Below, piece after piece: positions 56,260-64,000 of a stretch of 64,000 bases of DNA. The DNA is taken from assembly GCA_963932145.1 (NCBI GenBank), contig OZ010605.1, positions 30,519,313 to 30,583,312 of the forward strand. The letters run 5' to 3'. Position numbers and translations under genes: made by a program. The notes under the pieces are model-generated. The model did no database searches. It worked only from the letters and a program-made list of their open reading frames with translations, and was not told the origin of the DNA. Source of the stretch: Acanthosepion lycidas (lineage: Eukaryota > Mollusca > Cephalopoda > Sepiida > Sepiidae). How positions within the stretch are numbered: position 1 is the stretch's first letter; each line of letters opens with the position of its first letter.

Positions 56260-57960
56260 GCAGAAATTCTTTTCTTTATGTTGTTTTTTTGTTCTCTGAA
56301 ATGTTTCAACATTTTTCTTTTCCATGTATTTTTGTAATTTTTTATTTATTTTCTTTTAAATTTATTTCCACACCTTTTACCTTGCATTACCTCCCCTGCC
56401 ATTCCACATTCTTCTCTCTAGTGTCAGGTTTGGAAGTGAAGTTATGTTCTTACCTCATCCCTCAGCGAGACATATTCCTTCCAAATCTGTCTTCCTTCCT
56501 CTCAACTTGCTTTCGTCCTTTCTTCATGTTTTGAAGGAAACCAGGAGGGGAAGAGGATGCAAGTTTTTTTTAGCTGTTTTTGTTTTCATTTATATTAACA
56601 TTACTTATATCCTGTGTACTTACTTTTATTTGTAGCTTTTGTATACTTTCATCATATTTACATTTTAAAAACTTATATTATTTATTAATTTTTAGACATT
56701 ATGAATATATTTTGTATTCACAATAATTTAGAAAATTTTTCAATATTATATTATTTTTCTTCGTAACATCTTTTATAATGCCGTATTTTCTCTTCTACTT
56801 TCACTTTCACTTTCACTTTCTTCAGAAAAACATTTCTTCAACATCCATCTTTTTATTTTTTTTCTTTAACTTCCTTCCTTTTTTAACAATGACATCTTTC
56901 TTTTTTGATTCTTATTTTTTTCAGTTCTTTCTCCACTTTTACTTTCAAAGTTTGTTCCTGAAATTCCTCTTTATTTACTTTATGTCTCTATAATTCTCTT
57001 ACTTTCAATTTAATTTTTATTTCTCTTTCTATTAATAAGGCTTTTATTTGAATTTTTCTTTTCTCTTTCTACCAGTAATTCTATTTCTTTTCTTTTCTTT
57101 CTCTATCCAGAATTCTTTCTCTTTCACTTTGTTTGTATTTCTCTTTCTATCAATAAACTTTTTATTTGAGTTCTTCTTTTATTTATCTTTCTGTCAATAA
57201 TTCTTTTCTTTTTCAATTTCTTTTTCTTTCTATTCATAATTCTTTTTCTTCCATTTCATCTATTTCTAAATTTTCCCTTTTTCATTTAGTTTTCTTTTTT
57301 CAGTTTTTCTTTCTCTTTCAATTCTGTTTACTCTTTACTTTTATCTTTCAGTACTATTTTCATTCAATTCACTCCTTTTCTTTTTCATTCTCTTTTTCAA
57401 GCAAAATTCTTTTTTCTTTGTACTTCTAGTTCTCTTTCTCTAATTATACTGTGTTTCTTCACATTATTTCACCATTTTTTTCAGTATTTCATTTCTTTTT
57501 AATTTATATTTGTTTTGCTTTCATTTGTTTTTTCTGTTTTCTTTTTCTCATTCTTCCTTTTCTCTTCTTTTGTTGGACTTTCTTCTTCTCCTGATAAATT
57601 CAGCTTTCTTTTCTTTTTTCATTGAAACTTATTTATAGTGTGTCTTTCTTATATTTTATTTGATTCATTTCTCCTTTTTTTTTTCCACATTTTATTTTTC
57701 CTCATCTTCTTTCTAAACCTTTATTTCAAGCCTCTATTTTCCCCTCCCCAGTTTTTTTACCCTCCCGATTTCATTTATTTGCAGCCATCTACACTGTCCA
57801 ACCCATCCTTTCCCCTTAACACCAGTTACATCTTTGTAACTTCAATTATTTTATTCTTCCTGCTAACACACAACCATTTGTATATACATTTTTGAAATTT
57901 CCTTGTTTCATTTTATGAACAAATTTCATAGATTTTATTCACTTTTTCTTCTCTTTTCAT
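56260..57960. repeat. Pyrimidine-rich domain on plus strand
   Basis: TTCTTT-rich sequence with AT-rich gaps, including the (CTTTCA)n run at 56796-56820. F/L/S-rich frames of 63-115 codons are artefacts. It mirrors the purine domain to the left. Confidence 0.8.
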
Positions 57961-58429
57961 CTTTTAAAAATATTTTTCACCTAACAAAATTTTTAGCATA
58001 TTTCTCCCTGCATTCTCCATCCAGTTTTTAAAAATTTTTCTTGAAAATTTTCTAAATCAAATGTCTCCATTTTTACATCTTCATAAAAAATACTATCCTC
58101 AGATGAGAGAAACATTATTGGCATATTCTTAAAAAACTAAACCCATGAAATTTCAGTTTTTTTCAAGCAAATGTATTACTCCCTCTTAAAAATACCCATA
58201 AGGTGTTTTTGGAGGTGGAAATAAAAATCACACCCATCTTGAATTTAAACAATTTAGAATCAAGTTATTTCTCAGTTAGCAAGGATTTCAAGTATTTTTC
58301 ATATTTTGAGGAGAATTATCTGAAGAATTTAAAGAACGAATAGAAAAAACTCTGAGACAAATTCTTAATCAAACTAGTGAACACCATTTTGCTTTGAAAT
58401 TCATAATCTAATTGTAATAATAATAAAGG

Positions 58430-59580
58430 TAACAGTAATATTACCTGTTTCCTTATAAGGAAACATTCAGCATTGATTGACTAAGAAGCCAGTGCTAAGT
58501 TAAACTTTTCTTCACCACTGGATATGTAGGCTGGGATGAAAGCACAATATCTGGCTTCAGGCTGGACAATCTACATTTTATGTATCTAATGACTCTTCGT
58601 CTTCAGACAGAAAATGACAAATAAATGAAGGATGCTTAGTCCTGAGGTTTCAACACTGTAGCAGCACCTCCCTGTTTGCACCAAAGAGTGAATGTCAGTA
58701 GAATATCAATACCTGCATGGACTGGGTAATCTTTGGCCTTGGGTCATGTGCACACCCTTGAGCTCCCAACTTTAAACCATGTTGTGCTGCATCCTATCAC
58801 TTTAGGGGAACAAATAAATTCCAAGCATAGTATCTGATTTTCTCTTCTAATGGTAATAATAATATTAGCCATTTCTTTATAAGGAAACATTTGGTGTTCA
58901 TTGACTGAGCAGCCAGTGCTACTGAAGTTACACATTACTTCACTCCCTGGCTATCTGGCTGGTAGTGTGTATTGTTCTCATCTCTGACAGTAATGGTAAT
59001 ATTAACCATTTCCTTATAAGGAAATATTTGGCATTCATTGACCAAGCAATACTACTCAAGTTATGCTTTTCTTCACTCCTTGTTCATTAGATTGGGATTA
59101 AAGGGCAGTATCTATTTTCGTCATCTTTAATGATAATGTTAATATTAGCTGTTTCCTTATAAGGAAACATGCAGCATGCACTGACCAAGCAGTAACTCTC
59201 ACTTGAAATTATAATATCTTTGTATCAAAACAATTTTTCAGAAAAATTGGTTTTAGAAGTCCAGTCGCTTTTTCCAATGTTGATGGGGGCTTTCTTCTTA
59301 TTTTAAGTTGTATTGAACATCAGCATCTTAATTCTCCTTGAGTTACATGTGCTATTCATTTTAATTGTTAATGCAGCTTAAAATCCCCAAGTGATGGAGT
59401 TTCTGTTATTTCATACAGTTCTTTGGGATTCTGTAGCACTCATTTACAAGATTCAAAGAAAGATAGTCTTTGCCAAGAGCCACAGACTTCACTTGCTCAA
59501 AGCCATCTTTAACCATTAATCTGAGAAAGAGCTTGTATGGCTGCCCAGTTCATCTCATTGCTTATTGATAAGGTATATGT
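58430..59580 (+). repeat. Family D array: four palindrome units and body
   Basis: Palindromes of the form GTTTCCTTATAAGGAAAC at 58447-58464, 58871-58888, 59006-59024 and 59151-59168. The last three are 136-144 bp apart and the first is about three unit lengths from the second. Each is preceded by 'aataatatta' and followed by 'catt.agcattca.tgac'. After the last unit the body matches 12840-13340. Confidence 0.85.
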
Positions 59581-59639
59581 GATGGAATATGTGGCTTAAA
59601 AGGGTGTCTGATGCTGAAGCTGATCCAAATTAATACATT

Positions 59640-60425
59640 CTACCCAGGCTTGGGGACCACAAATATTAGTATTACTATTATTTATTATTATCATAACTAT
59701 ATTAATATTTTTACTATCTTTACTATATAACTGTTGTTACTGTTATTGTTAAACTGTAATGAAGTTAACATTTATACAAATTTATTTTCATTATTACTAT
59801 TTTTACTATAGAAAAATTAATATTATTGTCTTTATCTAACTTTTACTTTTAGTCTTACTATCAGCAATGTACTTTGTTTTTATTATTAACATTATTTATT
59901 TATTGTTTATTTATTAATTTATTTATTTATTATTTATATTTTCATTTTTATTTTATTTTATTTTTAGTTATTTTTATTGCTATGTAGTATTTTTCTTAGT
60001 ATCTTAATTTTATCACTGCATATCTTATTAGCATTATTAATTTTATTAATTTAATTATTGATTTTCATACAAAAATAGAGTTACCCACCTTGATCTCGAA
60101 ACATTTTTATTTTAAATTAAAATTTATAATTCTTATTTTCAATCTCATTTTTTAACTTAAATGTTAATCTGGATCTAAATTCAAATCCAAATTTAAACTA
60201 CAATTCATTTAAACACTTAACAACAATAATAATCCACCCTAACAATAAAATATCTCCCGATAAACCGAAATATTAAACAAATGGTGTAAACCCAAAAATT
60301 GTACCTGAAGATTGGAAAATGGCATGAAACTCCAAGTTCTGCAATCAACATAGGGTATTATGTATATTTTTTAATATATTAAATTGCTCTGTTATGCAAC
60401 ACTAAGCACTGTTTTTTCTTCTTAT
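59640..60425. other. TTATT-rich low-complexity sequence and intergenic DNA
   Basis: 59660-60060 is dominated by TTA and TTTA words. 60060-60425 is AT-rich without structure. Confidence 0.7.
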
Positions 60426-60533
60426 ACTAGAGGGTATGTAAGCAAATATATGGATATAGATCTGTCAGTATGAAGAAAATATACGAAAAAAACAAACAAA
60501 AATCCTTATATGCAATTATGCTGTTTTAATGTT

Positions 60534-60585
60534 AATATGTCAACGTCGGATGTTTCGGTCTAATAAACCATCTTCAGGACATATT
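60534..60585 (-). ncRNA. Hammerhead-like motif, inverted copy
   Basis: Minus strand: stem I AATATGTC of the 5' side is at 60585-60578, CTGAAGA follows, then GGTTT-ATT-AGACC (5 bp with one wobble), GAAAC, a weakened stem III (one A-C mismatch) and cleavage triplet GTT, closed by GACATATT (60541-60534). Probably inactive because of the stem III change. Confidence 0.6.
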
Positions 60586-60815
60586 CATAGAATATAATTA
60601 ACATTATTAATTCAACATGACAAAGACGATGGACATAAGAACAAGACTTATCCAAACAGATAACTGAAAGTTTTATATGATCAGCGTTCCGTTTAAACAT
60701 GGTCACATTGTCGTCACGTGGCGACGCTGTGAAAACGTATTCCTAAAATTTGAGTATTTTGAATGAAAAATGAAAAATGAAAATTCTATTTTGATCTAAA
60801 ATTTATATGTAAATT

Positions 60816-60944
60816 GACATATTAACATTAAAACAGCATAATTGCATATAAGGATTTTTGTTTGTTTTTTTCCATATATTTTCTTCGTACTGTTGGATCT
60901 ATATCCATATATTTGCTTACATACTGTCTACTGGAAATACAAAC
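60816..60944 (+). repeat. 5' terminal repeat of the Penelope-like element
   Basis: From 'gacatattaacattaaaac' to 'tactggaaatacaaac' it is nearly identical to 61659-61786. It lacks everything upstream of the predicted ribozyme cleavage site. Confidence 0.85.
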
Positions 60945-61179
60945 CTGAATTCATTTTATAACATGGAATACTTCAAGCTTATCCGAAAATACAGGAATCT
61001 ATTAATCTCCGCGCATTCCTATATGAACAGAAAGGATTTCTTATCTAACTATTTATATGTGAGAATCGTCTCCATCGGGCTTATCTCATATTCTGAAATC
61101 ATCTTCATATATTTCAAACTCTACTTGGATTTAATAGCACCAGCAAACAACATATTACATCCGATGCTTTCATCTACCA

Positions 61180-61420
61180 AGTCTCATGCAAAAACTGTGA
61201 CTTAAAATGTCGGCACGACAAGTGTACATATACATTTTCGATCAAATAGAATTTTATTTCCCTGACTACATCAAACTCTACTTGGATTTAATAGCACCAA
61301 CAAACAACAGATTACATCCGATGCTTGCATCTACCAAATCTCATACACAAACTGTGACTTAAAATATGTGGGCTCGACAAGCGTACATATAAATTTTAGA
61401 TCAAATAGAATTTCTTTCAT
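61180..61420 (+). pseudogene. GIY-YIG endonuclease remnants of the Penelope-like element
   Basis: Two tandem copies. The second reads 'IYQISYTNCDLKYVGSTSVH' then 'INFRSNR'. The first reads 'IYQVSCKNCDLK' and keeps the CxxC pair but loses the YVG. The pattern IY..C..C...YVG.T is that of the GIY-YIG endonuclease of Penelope-like elements, with its cysteine pair. No intact domain remains. Confidence 0.8.
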
Positions 61421-61615
61421 TTTTCTTTCATAATATTCAAATTTAGGAATACGTTTTCACAACGTCGCAAACGTGGTGACAACGTGACCATGTTTAAAAC
61501 TAAACGCTGATCGCATAAACTTTTAGTTATCTGTTTGCATATGTCTTGTTCTTGTGTCCATCGTTTTTGTCATGTTAAGTTTGATAATGTTATTTATATT
61601 TTATATTTTATATTG

Positions 61616-61666
61616 AATATGTCCTGAAGATGGTTTATTGACCGAAACGTCCGACGTCGACATATT
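61616..61666 (+). ncRNA. Hammerhead ribozyme-like motif
   Basis: Stem I: 61616-61623 pairs with 61659-61666, 8 bp perfect. Core CTGAAGA 61624-61630 (fits CUGANGA). Stem II: 61632-61635 with 61640-61643, 4 bp with one wobble. GAAA 61644-61647. Stem III: 61647-61650 with 61654-61657, 4 bp, loop CCG. Cleavage triplet GTC ends at 61658. One unpaired base (61631) between core and stem II departs from the canonical form and could reduce activity. Hammerheads in Penelope-like terminal repeats are established. Confidence 0.72.
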
Positions 61667-61924
61667 AACATTAAAACAGCATTATTGCTTGTAAGGATTT
61701 TTGTTTGTTTTTTTCCGTATATTTTCTTCATACTGTCGGATCTATATCCATATATTTGCTTACATACTGTCTACTGGAAATACAAACTAGAGGGTATATA
61801 TATATTTATTTGTATATGAATACTTGATTGTGGATCTCCCTAGATTTATCCATTTGATAATGCTCTTCTACTCGAATCAAGCTCTTTAAGCATTAAAATT
61901 TCCCTATCTACTGTGTGATGATAG

Positions 61925-62037
61925 CTTGTGGGTAGACTGATGCCAATCTGTTAGATTTTGCTCCCAGCTTGAAGCAATCGGATGTCTAGCCACACTGATG
62001 AACTGTGATACAGTGAAACAGTCTGTCTGTGCATGAC
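61925..62037 (+). mobile_element. SINE C, 3' part
   Basis: 'gatgtctagccacactgatg', with CTGATGA (61995-62001), ACTGT (62002-62006), loop GAT, ACAGT (62010-62014) and GAAAC (62015-62019), then 'agtctgtctgtgcatgac' and an (AT)n tail. Stem II is perfect over 5 bp here. Confidence 0.65.
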
Positions 62038-62156
62038 TATATATATATATATATATATATATATTAGGTTGGTGCAAAAATAATAATGTCGTTTTTTGAC
62101 GTTAAAAATATGTCAAAAAAACGACATTATTACGTCATTATTTTTGCACCAACCTA

Positions 62157-62182
<26 letters not shown>
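62038..62182. repeat. (AT)n microsatellite split by a MITE
   Basis: TA dinucleotides at 62038-62063 and 62158-62182, on either side of the MITE. The tract is the tail of SINE C. Confidence 0.98.
62064..62157. mobile_element. 94-bp mariner-type MITE (copy 3)
   Basis: Same 20-base ends as copies 1 and 2 and TA on both sides. The left arm lacks the 'gacgt' present in the right arm, so the palindrome is slightly asymmetric. Inserted in an (AT)n tract, which offers many TA targets. Confidence 0.93.
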
Positions 62183-62188
<6 letters not shown>

Positions 62189-62760
62189 TATTAAATTCTA
62201 CCCACCAACGAGGTCTGTCTATTCAACATTTTATCAGATCTTTCCAATTTCTGAATGCCCTGTTGTACATTGGAATTTCACTTATGAATAAATTATCCAA
62301 AGTTTTTTGTGTTATTTTCAACTACTTTCAACTGTCACGGCATTTATTATGAATGCCTAATCTAATTATTATCGATAACTCAGCACCTCAAATATACACC
62401 CTATGTAAAAATAATGTTGTTGATGAATTCTCATATTCTATGGGAGATTTTATCTTGAATACTAATAACAGACATTATTAAATTCTTATATTGGCCACAT
62501 ATAAACCACTACCTCTTCTAAGTGGAGGTGTCATGTTCAAAACTTACAGCAATTTCTACACATATCAATCAGCACATCATGAACAACATAACGTAAGACA
62601 AATTTTAATAGATAATACCAAAATAATATACAAGACACACTGTAAAGAAATACTCAGTATTTAAATACAAAAGAAACAACCTACATTAAATAAAATCTTT
62701 CTCCACAGGTATATTAAAGTGTGCATATAAAAAGATGAACACAAAGATTTTTGAATCCGT
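62183..62760. other. Intergenic, no feature recognised
   Basis: AT-rich; no gene or repeat structure recognised. Confidence 0.5.
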
Positions 62761-62764
62761 CTAT

Positions 62765-63176
62765 ATTTCTGAGATGAGGTATTATGTACCCTACATTATT
62801 CGGACTATTGTCCTAATCTTTGTCGCTATATGTATTACAACGGTTCAACCGTTGTATGCTCCGGCTTTCTTCAGGTGTCTGTCTATACTTCTGAGATGAG
62901 GTATTATGTACTCTATTTTCATTATTTGGACTATTGTCCTCATCTTTGTCGCCATATTTATTACAACATTGACTGTCGAACTGAACCCTTTATTTCGCTC
63001 ACTGGAGTAGACTGTTCTCGTTCCACGTGCCACGTCTAATAGATGTCAGTTATCAGTTATCTCCTGTTAATTCCCTTCTCCAAATTCTCCACTGCCTTAA
63101 CTGGGTATTGAACTCACACTCTTTGGGTCCTGTCACTGGACCTAACCAACGCCTTTATCCACTGTGCCATGTGTCC
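62765..63176 (-). mobile_element. SINE B with a duplicated tail unit
   Basis: On the minus strand: head 'ggcacagtggataaaggcgt', B-box-like 'gagttcaatacc', body with 'ggcacgtggaacgag', and then two tail units (marker 'tgagatgag' at 62770 and 62892, 122 bp apart). The tail units are of the same kind as in the 1535-2300 array, so this is an early stage of tail amplification. Confidence 0.9.
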
Positions 63177-64000
63177 TTAATGTAAATAGAACTGATTTTT
63201 GATATATGATTTTCAAATTAATTGCTATATATGAGATGACATTGAACTGATTCCAGTTCCAATTCCAGCAAGCTAAAATGCCAGAATTTGGTCAATTTAA
63301 ACTGATTTACCATACTGATCACACCCAGTTCTTGACAATGACTGTGATAGTCAAAAAAACTTGAACATAACAGAAAAGACATGAACTTTGATAATTTATT
63401 CATAAGTACAAGGAAACCTATACTTACAATCATAAAAAGAAACCAGCGGAATTTCTGGGATACATAATGAGTAAAGAGAAGTAGGAGAAACAGCAAGTTA
63501 CCTGTTTATTGAGGCTTAGATAAAGACAAATGATAAACGGTCAACAGTTACTTTAAGCAACAAAAGAGAGGAAGTCGTGGAGAGCTATAATCATCCACAT
63601 TATTTAGAGATATGGCACATGAAAGGACAATATAAAAAGGGTTATATTCATGCTGACTTCAAATTTTGGCCACAGTTTTATCCGCTAGCCTTAAGAGGCA
63701 TAAACTTGACTTTACCTGAGCTGTGTCTCCTTGACAATAGACCTTATCACTATTTCATCCCTACAAGAAAAAATAGAGACAAGTCCCTCTCAATATAATC
63801 CAACATCCAATTCCACAAAAATAAGGACTGACATGGCACTCAGAAAATTAGCAACTGCTTAGCTGTGTAATATTCCTTGCTGAGCCATTTGTGTCAGGTT
63901 TCTTCTACCATATTTCAATATTCGTGAGAGTGCATTAATTTGGGCTGAAGCAATAAGAGTGAAGATGGGTGTGGAGTTAAGACACAGGTGTCCCTCCCCT
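63177..64000. other. Intergenic, no feature recognised
   Basis: No repeat or coding similarity seen. Two frames of 92 (minus) and 73 (plus) codons show no family resemblance. Confidence 0.5.

Larger units (their letters stand above)
60438..61785 (+). mobile_element. Penelope-like element, internally deleted, 1348 bp
   Basis: Flanked by the 12-bp direct repeat ACTAGAGGGTAT (60426-60437 and 61786-61797). Order: an inverted partial copy (60438-60813); a direct copy beginning at about 60816 with 'gacatattaac'; a short internal region with endonuclease remnants (two tandem 157-bp copies, 61115-61271 and 61272-61428); and a 3' terminal copy to 61785 holding a full hammerhead-like motif. An inverted 5' partial copy, direct terminal repeats and a GIY-YIG endonuclease are known features of Penelope-like elements. 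The reverse transcriptase is missing, so it depended on another copy. Confidence 0.88.

Noticed and set aside
62765..63176. tRNA gene on the minus strand
   Set aside because: A- and B-box-like words are present, but no cloverleaf with an anticodon stem can be drawn with confidence, and the head is followed by a SINE body repeated at 7440 and 20093.
63577..63798. 73-codon plus-strand frame near the right edge
   Set aside because: No recognisable domain, no splice sites or repeats supporting it; length is within chance for this composition.

Overview
This window looks like intergenic DNA from a large, AT-rich, repeat-dense animal genome. The best fit is a cephalopod mollusc such as an octopus. 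That is an inference from several tRNA-derived SINE families, Penelope-like elements, RTE/CR1-type LINE fragments and very long compound microsatellites together; no host gene in the window confirms it. I found no convincing host protein-coding exon, bacterial-type operon, CRISPR array or intact RNA gene. Almost every long open frame lies in a tandem array whose period, or whose simple-repeat content, keeps frames open.

Layout. 0-2.3 kb: fragment of a dispersed repeat (family A) and six 128-bp tandem units derived from the tail of a SINE. 3-10.3 kb: LINE pieces, SINE B, a duplicated 0.3-kb segment in which one copy carries an 80-bp mariner MITE and the other is the empty site. 11-12.3 kb: CTTT tract and (AT)n. 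13.5-16.9 kb: 3.4-kb compound ATC minisatellite, followed by RTE-like LINE tails that themselves end in ATC repeats. 20-23 kb: SINE B, a 5S-rRNA-derived segment, LINE tails, half of SINE A. 23.2-24.2 kb and 28.9-30.0 kb: two LINE reverse-transcriptase fragments in opposite orientation, each holding the same ~141-bp tandem array at the same place. 25.4-28.2 kb: second MITE, pyrimidine minisatellite, probable Helitron. 30.8-36.2 kb: (AT)n tracts around inverted repeats, ATCT repeats, a 1.1-kb GAA minisatellite and a short inverted copy of it. 37-45 kb: SINE A copies (one with 10-bp target duplications), ATCT repeats, a head-to-head LINE pair, an AT-rich array. 45.5-50 kb: a nest in which a decayed array is split by a LINE, which is split by a hAT element with 8-bp target duplications; an empty-site paralogue lies 1.6 kb away. 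48.3 kb: Penelope-type reverse transcriptase. 49.6-50.1 kb: SINE C. 51.2-52.6 kb: LINE reverse transcriptase running into a 36-bp array. 53.65-54.47 kb: deleted DD37D mariner. 55.4-58 kb: a purine-to-pyrimidine strand switch. 58.4-59.6 kb: repeats built on an 18-bp palindrome. 60.4-61.8 kb: a compact Penelope-like element with 12-bp target duplications and a hammerhead-ribozyme fold. 62-63.2 kb: SINE C tail, third MITE inside (AT)n, SINE B.

The most interesting theme is RNA structure. A hammerhead-like core (CTGANGA, a paired stem, then GAAAC) recurs in the Penelope-like element, in the 3' domains of two otherwise unrelated tRNA-SINE families, in the 128-bp array and in inverted repeats next to (AT)n tracts. 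Stem II is kept by compensatory changes between several copies. The Penelope-like copy has 8-bp stem I, 4-bp stem II, 4-bp stem III and a GTC cleavage triplet, and an adjacent truncated copy begins at or within two bases of the predicted cleavage site. The second theme is tandem arrays of different periods that start inside LINE reverse-transcriptase sequence.
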